DNA of 61,127 bases from an uncultured Alistipes sp. Lineage in GTDB: Bacteria > Bacteroidota > Bacteroidia > Bacteroidales > Rikenellaceae. The notes below the pieces were generated by a model. That model had not been told where the DNA came from and made no database searches. It worked only from the letters and a program-made list of their open reading frames with translations. Below are positions 16,228 through 24,606 of the stretch, in pieces (the first letter of the stretch is position 1; every line of letters starts with the position of its first letter). Both the position numbers and the translations under genes were made by a program. The stretch spans positions 1-61,127 of the forward strand of contig UQNV01000008.1 in NCBI GenBank assembly GCA_900542505.1, written 5' to 3'.

Positions 16228-16773
16228 CTACCGCGAGGGGACCATCGACGCGGGGGTTACCCCCTTCGAATTGCGGGCCCAGTCGCCGCGCGCGCGGAGC
16301 ACCTGCTCGACGATGTCGCGCACGGCACCCTGCCCGCCGCGGAATTCGGAGACGTAGCGCGACGCCTCGATGACCTCCGATGCGGCATCGGCCGGACAGA
16401 CCGGAATACCCACCAGGCGCATGCACTCCAGGTCGGGGATGTCGTCACCCATGTAGATGACATGGGCCGGGTCCAGCCCCTCGCGTTCGAAAAATTCGCG
16501 CATGGCGGCAATCTTGTCCATGCAGTCCGTGTAGTAGTCCGTGATGCCGAGCATCCGCAGACGGCGCTCGAGCGTGGCACCGTGGCCGCCCGAGATGACG
16601 CACACCTTGTAGCCCTGCCGCACGGCATAGGCCAGCGCGTAGCCGTCCTTGGCGTTGTAGCGGCGCAGGAAGCCCCCTTCGGGCAGCGGAATGATGGCTC
16701 CGTCGGTCATCACCCCGTCGACATCGAAGATGAAGGCCTCCGTAAGGGCTATATCTTCCTTGAAGTTTCCCAT
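16228..16773 (-). CDS. kdsC: KdsC-type HAD phosphatase (KDO-8-phosphate phosphatase)
   Basis: 181 aa, the size of KdsC/YrbI. HAD motif I FDVDGVMTDG (D17 nucleophile, D19), motif II CVISGGHGAT, motif III lysine in the MDKIAAM region and motif IV GDDIPDLECM. Members hydrolyse 3-deoxy-D-manno-octulosonate 8-phosphate for lipopolysaccharide core synthesis. Its start overlaps the end of the upstream DUF2520 gene by 25 nt, a pairing common in Bacteroidota, and it is the last gene of the YihY-DUF2520-kdsC operon. Confidence 0.92.
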   Translation of the reverse strand: MGNFKEDIALTEAFIFDVDGVMTDGAIIPLPEGGFLRRYNAKDGYALAYAVRQGYKVCVISGGHGATLERRLRMLGITDYYTDCMDKIAAMREFFEREGLDPAHVIYMGDDIPDLECMRLVGIPVCPADAASEVIEASRYVSEFRGGQGAVRDIVEQVLRARGDWARNSKGVTPASMVPSR

Positions 16774-17528
16774 ATGTATCGACTCATTAAGTTGTAGATT
16801 TCCAGCAACAGCGGCTCCTCGGCGAGCAGCGCGCGGTGGCGCTCCAGCGTCGGGAGGTCGCCCCGCACGGCGGGGCCGGTCTGCACGGCGGCAGGCGACG
16901 GGGCCGCAAGGGCCTTGGCGGCCGTTTCGGCTATCAGCGGCCGGAGCGCCTCGAAGGGGAGCCCTTCGCGGGCAAGGGTGCGTTCGCCGGCGGCATAGAG
17001 CGCATTGACGAAATTGCAGGCCAGCACCCCTGCCAGGTGGAGTATGCCCCGGCGCTTCGAATCGGCCGGATAGAGCTGCGACGAGAGGCGCCGCGCAAAG
17101 CGTTCCACGGCCTGGTAGGTCCCTTTGTCGGAGGCCTCCAGAAAGAGCGGCACGCGGGCGAAATCGACGGCCCGGCCCGCCGTGAAGGTCTGCAGCGGGT
17201 AGATGACCGCCCGCCGCGGAAAGGCCTCAAGCGCATCGAGCGGCACGCTGCCGGCCGTATGGGCCGCCACCGCCCCGTCGGGAAGCCGCAGCGAGGCGGC
17301 CACCTCGCCCACGGCGCGGTCGCTCACGGCGATGAGGTAGAGGTCGGCCTCGGCCAGGCGGTCGGGGTCGGCCGTCCAGGTCGTGCCGCCGAGCGCCGCC
17401 ACACGGGGTCCGCGCTCACGGTTGCGGGCGAAGACCTGACAGAGCTCCGCCCCGCTTGCGGGCAGGGCCCGCGCCAATGCTTCGGCAACATTTCCGCTGC
17501 CGACAATTACCACACGTTTCAGTTCCAT
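16749..17528 (-). CDS. Rossmann-like and DUF2520 domain protein
   Basis: 259 aa. N-terminal NAD(P)-binding fold beginning MELKRVVIVGSGNVAEALAR (GxGNVA), AVSDRAVGEVA and HTAGSVPLDAL, typical of F420/ProC-like Rossmann folds; the C-terminal helical DUF2520 domain includes LHLAGVLACNFVNALY. The start is set at MELKRVVIV, 34 nt after the YihY stop codon. Probably an oxidoreductase; substrate unknown (family includes ketopantoate/pyrroline-like reductases by fold only). Confidence 0.88.
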   Translation of the reverse strand: MELKRVVIVGSGNVAEALARALPASGAELCQVFARNRERGPRVAALGGTTWTADPDRLAEADLYLIAVSDRAVGEVAASLRLPDGAVAAHTAGSVPLDALEAFPRRAVIYPLQTFTAGRAVDFARVPLFLEASDKGTYQAVERFARRLSSQLYPADSKRRGILHLAGVLACNFVNALYAAGERTLAREGLPFEALRPLIAETAAKALAAPSPAAVQTGPAVRGDLPTLERHRALLAEEPLLLEIYNLMSRYIWETSRKI

Positions 17529-17562
17529 GTTTTTCTCGGTTCTTTCGGGAAACAGCCCCGCC

Positions 17563-18870
17563 CTATTCGGGGATGTCCACCAGACGGACGTTGTCGCCCG
17601 AGTCGCGCGCCGCCAGCTTGACCTTCTCCAGCTCGCGGTCGACGCAGGCCAGTTCGAGGCTCTCGTTGAGCGCAAAGGCCGTCTCGCCGGCATCCTCCAC
17701 CGCTTCGAGCACGCCGTAGAGCGTCAGCGAGTTGATGTCCTGCCCGGGCACATAGCCCTCGTCGCGCTCGCCGTCGCCCTTGCGCACGGCGATGAGCAGA
17801 CGCGCCTGCACCAGCTGGTAGAGCACGTCGTTGAGGATGCGCGTCGGAAGGTTCATCCGCGCGCGGATTTGCTCGGCGGCCATCGTCCCGCCCTCGCGGC
17901 GGAAGTGGCGCACGACGAGCAGCATGACCGCCAGCAGCACCTTGCGCCGCTGGTCGTAGCTGATGCGCAGCGACTCGCGCTCCTCGTTGAAGCGGGCGAT
18001 GTTCTGGTAGGCGAACGACAGCTCGCCGCCGAAGAGGAGGATTTCCCACGAGAGCTGCAGCCAGAGCAGGAAGAGCGGCAGGGCCGCAAAGCTGCCGTAG
18101 ATGGCGTTGTAGGAGGTCATCCACCGCTGCACGTAGATGTATCCCCACTGGAAGAGGATGAAGAGCGTACCGGCGACCAGTCCGGCGGTCAGGGCGCTCG
18201 TGAAGCGCACCCGCGTATTGGGGATTATCAGGTAGAGCAGCGTGAACATCAGCCAGATGAGCACACCCGACGCCGCTTTCGAAAGCAGTCCGTAGAAGAC
18301 CGAATCGCGGAAACCCAGCAGCTCCTCGGCATAGGAGCCCAGCGCATTGGCGACAATCCAGAGCAGCGGGCCGATGAGCACCACCGAGATGTAGTCGGTC
18401 CACTGGCGCGCCACGTTGCGCGTGACCTTCACCTCCCAGATGTTGTTGAAGGCGCTCTCGATGGAGCCGAAGACCCGGATGACCGACCAGAAGAGCATCA
18501 CCAGCGCCACGGTGGCCACCACGCCGCCCCGCGTGCGTGCAAGCGCATTGTCGGCGAACGAGACCAGATAGTCGACAATCTCGGGGTTGCGGGGGAAGAT
18601 GCCGTAAAGCTCCTGCTCCAGGCCGTCGGCCAGGCCGAACCCCTTGACCACGGCGAAGATGACCGCCACGATGGGCACCACCGAGATGAGCGTATAGAAG
18701 GTGAGTGCGGCGCTCCGCACGAAGGTGTCGTGCTCGCGCATGCCCCGCGCCGTATAGAAGAGCAGGCGGTACTGCCGCACGAACCACCGCACGACGGGAT
18801 TGCGGAACTCGCCCGGCTCGCGTGAGAGGAGCGTATCGGTCAGGTATGTGGGCAACTCCTTGAGTTTCAT
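17563..18870 (-). CDS. YihY/BrkB-family membrane protein
   Basis: 435 aa. Six membrane segments in the BrkB domain (about 45-300) with the family signatures SAALTFYTLISVVPIVAV and QLSWEILLFGGELSFA. A C-terminal cytoplasmic domain of about 120 aa has a winged-helix-like part (TMAAEQIRARMNLPTRIL), which occurs in many Bacteroidota members. Despite older annotation as ribonuclease BN, the family function is unknown. First gene of the operon with DUF2520 and kdsC. Confidence 0.9.
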   Translation of the reverse strand: MKLKELPTYLTDTLLSREPGEFRNPVVRWFVRQYRLLFYTARGMREHDTFVRSAALTFYTLISVVPIVAVIFAVVKGFGLADGLEQELYGIFPRNPEIVDYLVSFADNALARTRGGVVATVALVMLFWSVIRVFGSIESAFNNIWEVKVTRNVARQWTDYISVVLIGPLLWIVANALGSYAEELLGFRDSVFYGLLSKAASGVLIWLMFTLLYLIIPNTRVRFTSALTAGLVAGTLFILFQWGYIYVQRWMTSYNAIYGSFAALPLFLLWLQLSWEILLFGGELSFAYQNIARFNEERESLRISYDQRRKVLLAVMLLVVRHFRREGGTMAAEQIRARMNLPTRILNDVLYQLVQARLLIAVRKGDGERDEGYVPGQDINSLTLYGVLEAVEDAGETAFALNESLELACVDRELEKVKLAARDSGDNVRLVDIPE

Positions 18871-18913
18871 GGTTCGCTGTTGTTCGTATCCGGTGCGGCG
18901 CGCGCACGCTCCG

Positions 18914-18945
18914 TAAAGATAGCTATTTTAGGCGGATTGTCCAAA
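18914..18945 (-). promoter_or_regulatory. Promoter of the YihY-DUF2520-kdsC operon
   Basis: Minus strand TTTG (18942-18945), 20-nt spacer, TATCTTTA (18914-18921, last base off consensus). It overlaps the 3' end of the methyltransferase gene. Confidence 0.65.
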
Positions 18946-20074
18946 AGCGCCCCTCGATTCGCGTGAAGGCCAGGCGCACCCCTCCGCCGCGGCGCACCCC
19001 CAGCCGGCGGGCAAGCTCCTCGCCCGAGAGCGGGAAGTCGTGCTTGAGCAATTCGGCGCCGCAGCCCCGCAGCTCACGGCGCAGACGACCCGGGTCGAAG
19101 GGCTCAATGCGTTCGATGGCAAAGACCCTGCCCAGAACGTCGCGGGGCTCCCCGGCGGCAAAGCCGTAGCCGTTGTCGCTCCAGATGTCGGCCACACCCT
19201 CCAGCGCCCGGCGGGCCAGACGGCACTTCTGCAGCGCCACGTCGGGCTGCACCAGCCAGCCGTAGCGCTCGGGCAGGAAGGCCCCGGGAGGCGTCGCTCC
19301 GTCGCGCCCGGCGGGCGGCAGGGCGAAGCTGCCCCGCCCCAGGGCGGTCGCTTCGAGCAGCGGCGGCTCCCCGTCGATGGAGACCACCAGCTCCTTGCAC
19401 TCGTCGCCGAGCGAAACCACCTCGACGCGGCAGGGGCCGAACAGACGGAACGCCTCGTCGACATCGAACAGCGGCGAGAGCTTGAAGCAGAGCCGGTCGG
19501 CCACCTCCTTGAGCCGGGGCAGCAGTGCCAGCACGTCGGGCGACGAGGCCTCGAGACGCAGCTGCTTGCGGCCGTCGGCGCTCCGGCGGTCGGGGTCGGC
19601 ATAGAGCCAGTCGAAGTGTTCGGTGCAGCGGGCCAGATACTCCTCGGCCGGGGCGTTGACCACCTCGACGTTCGTCACTCCCAGCCGGCGGAAGTTCTCG
19701 CGCGCCACGGCGGCGAGCACCTCCGAGCGTTCGAGCGTCACCACCTGTTCGAAACGGCGCGAAAGGAAGAGCGTGTCGACGCCCAGCCCGCAGGTGAGCT
19801 CCAGCAGCCGGCCGCCGCCGATGCGCTTGTGGGCGGCGCAGGCCTCGCTCGAGGCCTGCTCGAAGGCCAGCGGCGGGAGGATGCACCCCGCGGCGGCATA
19901 CGAGGGGAGCTTCGCGGCGGCGCGGGCGAGGTACTTGACCTGTGTGGCGACGAGCGCCGCATGGGCCAGACGCTTGTCAAGCGCCACCTCCAGGGGGTTG
20001 CGCCCGCGGTTGGCCTCGACGGCGCGCCGCACGTCGGGCTCCGTGAGGAGCCGGTATTCATCGAGTGTCATCAT
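18923..20074 (-). CDS. Class I SAM-dependent methyltransferase with THUMP-like C-terminal domain
   Basis: 383 aa. An N-terminal helical region (1-90) is followed by a Rossmann methyltransferase core with motif I LLELTCGLGVDTLFLS (near 97-112), the acidic loop LERSEVLAAVARENF and a WLYADPDRR motif like the NPPY/DPPR position. The C-terminal third resembles the THUMP-like domain of PG_1098-type proteins of Bacteroidota. Probably modifies RNA, target unknown. The start overlaps the comEC-like stop codon (ATGATGA), implying translational coupling; an internal TAACTTTG box (20080-20087) could also give a near-leaderless transcript. The second ATG is an equally possible start. Confidence 0.85.
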   Translation of the reverse strand: MMTLDEYRLLTEPDVRRAVEANRGRNPLEVALDKRLAHAALVATQVKYLARAAAKLPSYAAAGCILPPLAFEQASSEACAAHKRIGGGRLLELTCGLGVDTLFLSRRFEQVVTLERSEVLAAVARENFRRLGVTNVEVVNAPAEEYLARCTEHFDWLYADPDRRSADGRKQLRLEASSPDVLALLPRLKEVADRLCFKLSPLFDVDEAFRLFGPCRVEVVSLGDECKELVVSIDGEPPLLEATALGRGSFALPPAGRDGATPPGAFLPERYGWLVQPDVALQKCRLARRALEGVADIWSDNGYGFAAGEPRDVLGRVFAIERIEPFDPGRLRRELRGCGAELLKHDFPLSGEELARRLGVRRGGGVRLAFTRIEGRFWTIRLK

Positions 20075-21546
20075 CGGGGCAAAGTTAACGTTTTTTTCGG
20101 CTCGCGGCATGCGCCCCAGAGCGTCGCCGCAACCATCGCGGCATAGATGGCCGCCGTGGCACCGCCCGAGAGCGACACCTCGACGGCACCCCACCGCCAT
20201 GCGGCGGCCGCGGCCACCAGTCCATCGAGCACCCCGGCCGCAGCGTCAAGCAGCGCCGCAAAGAGCGGCTGCAGCGCTCCGAGCGGAAGGAGCATCCAGA
20301 CGACCGAACCCGTCACGACGACACCGCCCAGCAGGACGGCCGCGGGATTGACCACCAGCCCCGACAGCGAGAGCAGCCCGAAGGTGTGGGCCACCAGGGG
20401 CGCCGTGGCCACCGTCGCCACCAGACTCACCGCCACGCCGTCGGCCAGCAGGTTCACCGCCCGGAAACGGCCGTGCAACCGCCGGCAGAGCGGAACGCCC
20501 CACACGACGATGGCCGCCACGGCCGTATACGAGAGCTGAAAGCTGATATCGAGAAGAAGTCCGGGATTCCAGACAAGCATGAGCAGCGCCGCGGCGCAAA
20601 GGGCGTTGAGCGAGGCGTAGCCCGATGCCGATGCGAGCGACGCCTGCAGCATCGTGAACATGACGGCGGCCCGCACCGTGCTGGGCGCGAAGCCCGTTGC
20701 GGCGGCATAGAGCCAGATGCAGGCGGCCGCCAGCAGGCACCGCACGATGTGGCCGCGGCGCAGCAGCGGAAGCCACCCCAGGAGCAGGTTCACCACCGCA
20801 AAGACGATGCCCACGTGGAGTCCCGAAACGGCCAGCAGGTGCGACGTCCCGCTGCGGGCATAGCGGTCGCGCATTGCGGGCGTAAGACCGCTCCGGTCAC
20901 CCGCGGCCATGGCCCGGCAGAGCGCCTCGGCACCCGTTCCGAGCCCGAGGCGGTGCAGCCGCTCCGCAGCGGCACGGTGGAGCGAAAGGCCCGCCGGCGG
21001 GAAGCGTTCGAGCAGGCTCCGCCCGCCGAGCCACATCGTCCCGGCATAACCGCGGCAGGCCATCAGCCGGCGGTAGCTCTCCGCACCGCCCCGGAAGGGA
21101 CGCACCACGCCGCGACAGCGAAGCCGCTCGCCCGCCTGCAGCCTCAACGCGGTGTCGGCACGCAGCATCACCCGCGCGTCGGCGGGGTGCCATCCGCCCT
21201 CCCCGTCGCGCCACGACCGCATCCGGGCCGAGACCGAGAGGTAGCCGTTCCGCGCAGCCGGAAACTCCTCGACCTGCATCTCGCAGAGGAGCGGCTCCCC
21301 GAGCGGCAGCCGCCGCCCGGGATTTCTCCACTCGGCCACACCGGCTCCGAAGAGGAACAGCATCGCCGCCGCATGGAGCGACGAGCGCCACAGCAGGGCT
21401 GCGGCACCGCAGAACAGGAAGCCGCCGGCGAGGAACCATCCCGGCAGCACGACGTGCATCGCCACGAGGATACCCGCCACAACCGGCACCAGCGCCCGCA
21501 ACATCGGGAGCCCCTCGAGCCGTTCGTATAGGCAGTGCAGTTTCAT
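20071..21546 (-). CDS. comEC: ComEC/Rec2-family DNA uptake channel, short form
   Basis: 491 aa. N-terminal DUF4131 region with membrane segments (about 15-60) and an OB-like soluble part (70-165), then the Competence domain with the hallmark SGTSHLLAVSGLHVGIVFAV (near 231-250) and multiple membrane spans, including GFAPSTVRAAVMFTM. The metallo-beta-lactamase-like domain found at the C terminus of B. subtilis ComEC is absent; the protein stops soon after the last membrane segments. Transports single-stranded DNA across the inner membrane during natural transformation. dprA is also present in this window. A terminator-promoter pair lies just upstream. Confidence 0.9.
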   Translation of the reverse strand: MKLHCLYERLEGLPMLRALVPVVAGILVAMHVVLPGWFLAGGFLFCGAAALLWRSSLHAAAMLFLFGAGVAEWRNPGRRLPLGEPLLCEMQVEEFPAARNGYLSVSARMRSWRDGEGGWHPADARVMLRADTALRLQAGERLRCRGVVRPFRGGAESYRRLMACRGYAGTMWLGGRSLLERFPPAGLSLHRAAAERLHRLGLGTGAEALCRAMAAGDRSGLTPAMRDRYARSGTSHLLAVSGLHVGIVFAVVNLLLGWLPLLRRGHIVRCLLAAACIWLYAAATGFAPSTVRAAVMFTMLQASLASASGYASLNALCAAALLMLVWNPGLLLDISFQLSYTAVAAIVVWGVPLCRRLHGRFRAVNLLADGVAVSLVATVATAPLVAHTFGLLSLSGLVVNPAAVLLGGVVVTGSVVWMLLPLGALQPLFAALLDAAAGVLDGLVAAAAAWRWGAVEVSLSGGATAAIYAAMVAATLWGACREPKKTLTLPR

Positions 21547-21552
21547 TTCGGG

Positions 21553-21560
21553 CAAAGATA
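21553..21560 (-). promoter_or_regulatory. Promoter -7 element of comEC
   Basis: TATCTTTG on the minus strand, 6 nt before the comEC ATG, so the transcript is nearly leaderless. The -33 element is not evident. Confidence 0.5.
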
Positions 21561-21562
21561 CC

Positions 21563-21593
21563 AAAAAAGGCCGTGCAGATGCTCCGCACGGCC
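21563..21593 (-). terminator. Terminator downstream of the phage-derived cassette
   Basis: GGCCGTGC/GCACGGCC stem followed by six T on the minus strand. It directly precedes the comEC promoter and insulates comEC from the phage-like genes upstream (21850-30437). The 256 nt between it and the endolysin gene hold no gene. Confidence 0.82.
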
Positions 21594-21849
21594 CGATTTC
21601 GGGCTCTATTTTCTCCATCCGGCCATCCGGAGGGGTGCCGGGTCGCGGCTTCACGGAGCGTGCACGCAGGGGCAGGACTCCGCACCCCCACCGCCGGACC
21701 GGGAGAAGCCGGGAGCGCCGGCGCGGCCCCACCCTGTGCGGAAAAGCCGTTCCGAAGGAGCCGTCCGCCGCCGCGTCGGGTCCGCCGTACCGGGATTGCA
21801 CTCGGCGCCGGGTCCGCTGCCCCGGGACTGCACTCGGCACCACAGGCCC

Positions 21850-22263
21850 CTATCCTGAAAAATCGGCCCGGAAGAGACGCCACCCCTCTTCGAGCGCCTC
21901 CTGCGGAGCCTCGACACCGTTTTCCATCCGCGAGATGGCCGCCGCCAGCGGCAGCATCGTCGCGGCGCACAAGGTATCGAGCGGCTCGTCGGGGCCGATA
22001 CCCGTCCGTCCGGCCACGAAACGGATGTAGGCATCGGTGCGGTTCTCCGAGGGCGGGGCCCAGCGCGCAATCATCGCGGCGAGGGTGTCGAGCCCGTGGC
22101 GCACACGGTAGGTGTGCAGCAGCACGAAGATGGCCCGGTAGCCCCACCCGAGCGCGGCGAACTGCTTGAATTCGGGGTCGCGCGAGGGGCGCACCTCCCC
22201 CTTGTAGCGGGTCCGCGAGCGGCGGATGTTGCCCGGGTTGCAGTTGCTCATGCCGCGGCTCAT
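21850..22263 (-). CDS. Phage structural protein P5/lysozyme-like endolysin
   Basis: 137 aa. The sequence SNCNPGNIRRSRTRYKGEV, the GYRAIFVLLHTYRVRHGLDT segment and MIARWAPPSENRTDAYIRFV are the recognisable core of the phage P5-like small muramidase family seen in Bacteroidota prophages. It would cleave peptidoglycan for virion entry or cell lysis. Its ATG overlaps the holin stop codon (ATGA), so the two are translationally coupled. A second in-frame ATG four codons on (MSNCNPGN) may be the true start. Last gene of the cassette. Confidence 0.85.
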   Translation of the reverse strand: MSRGMSNCNPGNIRRSRTRYKGEVRPSRDPEFKQFAALGWGYRAIFVLLHTYRVRHGLDTLAAMIARWAPPSENRTDAYIRFVAGRTGIGPDEPLDTLCAATMLPLAAAISRMENGVEAPQEALEEGWRLFRADFSG

Positions 22264-22700
22264 CGCACACCTCCCTTCCCGCCGCCGATGCCGTCGTGGA
22301 CGCGGCGGCGCAGCACGCGGCGCATGGCGCGGAACAGCGGAGCGTCCGACAGCTGGGCGGCATTTTCGAGGAACGACCACAGCTCCACCCCGCAGACGAA
22401 GCCCGTCAGCAGGTTGGCCAGCCTGAGATGCATGAAGTCGAGCACGCAGCAGTCGAGCAGCCAGGCCATCCCCACCGCAACGACCACCAGCGAGAGCTTG
22501 CGCACGGTGCGCCACGCCTCGCAGCTCTCGAAGTACCACGTGCGCCCTTCGCGCCGGGCGGCGGCGCGGTCGGCCACCACCCCCGTCACGAAGTCGACCC
22601 CGATGAAGAGGGCGACGCACGTTACGAGCGGGCCGACGGGGGCGAAGAGCGAGGCGATGCCCGCCAGCGCCCCGCTAACGTATCTGAACAAGGTTTCCAT
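22260..22700 (-). CDS. Phage holin family protein
   Basis: 146 aa. Three hydrophobic segments: about 8-37 (long, probably a hairpin, including LVTCVALFIGVDFVTGVVAD), 67-85 and 92-110. The IGVDFVTGVVADRAAARREGR stretch matches phage holin 4-type proteins common in Bacteroidota. The start METLFRYVSG overlaps the 3' end of the upstream connector gene by 26 nt. Together with the adjacent endolysin it forms a lysis pair. Confidence 0.82.
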   Translation of the reverse strand: METLFRYVSGALAGIASLFAPVGPLVTCVALFIGVDFVTGVVADRAAARREGRTWYFESCEAWRTVRKLSLVVVAVGMAWLLDCCVLDFMHLRLANLLTGFVCGVELWSFLENAAQLSDAPLFRAMRRVLRRRVHDGIGGGKGGVR

Positions 22701-23148
22701 CGATGGTGCAGCGTTTGAGGATGTTTTCGTCGGGCAGATATTCGGGATGCTCCGCGGCGTAGGCGTCGAGCCACTCCGACATGCGGCGCAGCAGCGTCCG
22801 CGCACGGCGGCGCAGCGCCCGGAGGCGGGCCGTGCACTGCTCCTCGTCGGCCGGTTCGAAGCAGTCGGAGCGGGGGGCCGTCGAGCCATAGGGGCCCGTG
22901 CGGATGTCGAGCATCGGCTGCACCGTCACACGGACGCAGGCCGCCAGTGCCGGGGCGACATACCCGTCGAGCAGCTGGGGGTAGGCCCCTTCGCGGAGCC
23001 GGTCGCAGAGCGCTCGCCCGACCACCGGGCGCAGAAAGCGCTCCTCGGCGGCTGCAATGTCGGCTTCGGCGATGGCTCCGGGCGGCAGGAATTCGCCCGC
23101 ATCGAAGGCGAGCTCCGCAACCTGCCGTGCGGTAATCAACGTATTCAT
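22675..23148 (-). CDS. Phage head-tail connector-like protein (DUF6712-like)
   Basis: 157 aa, soluble and mostly helical: begins MNTLITARQVAELAFDAGEF, then ERFLRPVVGRALCDRL and a VAPALAACVRVTVQPMLDI helix. Small helical proteins with an early 'I(T/S)xxQVxxLxF' pattern and a helix bundle are typical head-completion adaptors (gp6/DUF6712 type) in Bacteroidota phages. Family name is my best match without a search. It lies between the portal and holin genes. Confidence 0.65.
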   Translation of the reverse strand: MNTLITARQVAELAFDAGEFLPPGAIAEADIAAAEERFLRPVVGRALCDRLREGAYPQLLDGYVAPALAACVRVTVQPMLDIRTGPYGSTAPRSDCFEPADEEQCTARLRALRRRARTLLRRMSEWLDAYAAEHPEYLPDENILKRCTIDGNLVQIR

Positions 23149-23218
23149 GGTCTTGTGGGGGTTTTACGGAGCAGAGGCGGAGAGCCGGGGCGGAGGCGGG
23201 CGCATTCCGGGCCCGGAA

Positions 23219-23279
23219 TTGAGACCGAGGCCGGAACCGGAACCGGAACCGAGACCGAGTCCGGGCCCGGAACCCGGGA
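23219..23279. repeat. CCGGAA microsatellite and GC-rich repeats between portal and connector genes
   Basis: CCGGAA occurs three times in tandem (23231-23248) flanked by GAGACCGAG copies and GGGCCCGGAA copies. It fills most of the 154-nt gap between the connector and portal genes; no gene is visible in it. Confidence 0.7.
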
Positions 23280-23302
23280 CCGCCCGGACCGCCGCACGCG
23301 CG

Positions 23303-24529
23303 TCAGTCGATGCTCCGGATGTTGTACTTGGTGATTTCCGAGAGGAACTGCTGCTGGCGCGCATCCTCGGGGTCGTACTCCAGACCGTCGGCCTTGCGCG
23401 CCTCCCATACCTTCATGTAGATGGGTTTCGAGCGGGTCGGCGGACGGTTGACGATTTCGACCGACGAGGCGTCGAGCCCCAGCACCTCGCCGATGAGCTT
23501 GCGCACGGGTTCGAGCAGCTCGGCCTGTTCGCCGAGGATGACCGTGTTGAGCGCCACCTCGTACTCGTGGAGGATGCGCTCGGCGTTGAAGCCCCCGGCG
23601 TAGTCCAGGCCGCTCAGCGTCCGGAACCACGAGTGGGCCACGACGATGTCCGAGACGGCCTGCTCGTGGAGCGCCTTCCAGTCGCCCTCGTTCTGCGAGG
23701 CGATGGGAATGAACTGCGAGTGGTCCTTCTCGTCGCCCTCCTTGATGACGAACATCACCTGCCCGGGCCGTCCGGCGAACTTGCGTTCGGCCGTGCGCAC
23801 GATGCGCTCGGCCTCGGCTTCGCTGTCGACCGCGCCGTCGAGCATCATGACGCCCGAGAGCTGGAACGAGTTGTCGAGCCGCGAGATGTTCCATCGGTCG
23901 GTCTTGTAGGCGATGGCCGAGACGTCGAATCCGGCGATGTAGGGCGGCACGCCGTAGTGGGCGAACGTCGGCTCGTAGTCCTTGTAGTGGACCATGGTGC
24001 GCAGCGTGCCGTCCTCCTGCCGTTCATAGAGGGGATAGAGGGGCAGCGTGCGCGCCTCCGAGGGGCGGAAGGCGCTCCAGTCGTGGTGGAGCAGCACATG
24101 GGCCGAGTCGCGGGCCAGGCGGCAGCGCGAGGCGTCCTGATGGTAGAGCGCCAGCAGCGTGTGGCGTTCGTCGGTCACCGCCTCGAGGAAGGCGTTGCCG
24201 AAGAGCGCCTTGTCGAACGCCAGCCGGTTGAGCAGCCCGCGGAGACTCTCCCCCTGGCCGTTCACCCGCTCGACAAAGGCCTGCAGCAGCGGTGAAGAGG
24301 AATCGCAGACGACCCCCTTGCCCGAGATGTAGTCGGCCTTGTCGTTGATGATGCGGCGATGGGTGGTCGAGCGGCGCGCCATGAGGGCCAGCGCCTCGGG
24401 GAAGAGGTTGTCGTCGCCCCAGCGCCAGAAACGGTTGCTCTGGATGCGCCCGCCGCCGAAGAGCGGCTCGGGCTCGCCGCGCCCCGTGACGGCGAGCGCC
24501 GTTTTCGGATTGCACTTCTTTTTCTTCAT
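23303..24529 (-). CDS. Phage portal protein
   Basis: 408 aa. Features of tailed-phage portals: an N-terminal WGDDNLFPEALALMA segment, a THRRIINDKADYISGKGV stretch, FDKALFGNAFLEAV, then YEPTFAHYGVPPYIAGFDVS and a long C-terminal helical region with GFNAERILHEYEVALNT. In a phage the dodecameric portal is the DNA entry and exit channel at one capsid vertex. Here it is downstream of the capsid gene, separated by a 77-nt gap with a hairpin. No terminase gene is nearby. Confidence 0.85.
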   Translation of the reverse strand: MKKKKCNPKTALAVTGRGEPEPLFGGGRIQSNRFWRWGDDNLFPEALALMARRSTTHRRIINDKADYISGKGVVCDSSSPLLQAFVERVNGQGESLRGLLNRLAFDKALFGNAFLEAVTDERHTLLALYHQDASRCRLARDSAHVLLHHDWSAFRPSEARTLPLYPLYERQEDGTLRTMVHYKDYEPTFAHYGVPPYIAGFDVSAIAYKTDRWNISRLDNSFQLSGVMMLDGAVDSEAEAERIVRTAERKFAGRPGQVMFVIKEGDEKDHSQFIPIASQNEGDWKALHEQAVSDIVVAHSWFRTLSGLDYAGGFNAERILHEYEVALNTVILGEQAELLEPVRKLIGEVLGLDASSVEIVNRPPTRSKPIYMKVWEARKADGLEYDPEDARQQQFLSEITKYNIRSID

Positions 24530-24557
24530 GGTTCAATGTTCGGTCGTTGTGCGGAGG

Positions 24558-24592
24558 CGGAGGGAGCCCCCGTCAGTGGGAAGCCCCCTCCG
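24558..24592. repeat. Hairpin between capsid and portal genes
   Basis: CGGAGGG (24558-24564) pairs with CCCTCCG (24586-24592) and inner GC/GC contacts are possible. No T-run follows on the minus strand, so it is more likely an mRNA processing or stabilising hairpin than a terminator. Confidence 0.5.
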
Positions 24593-24606
24593 TCGGCCGC
24601 GGTTGG

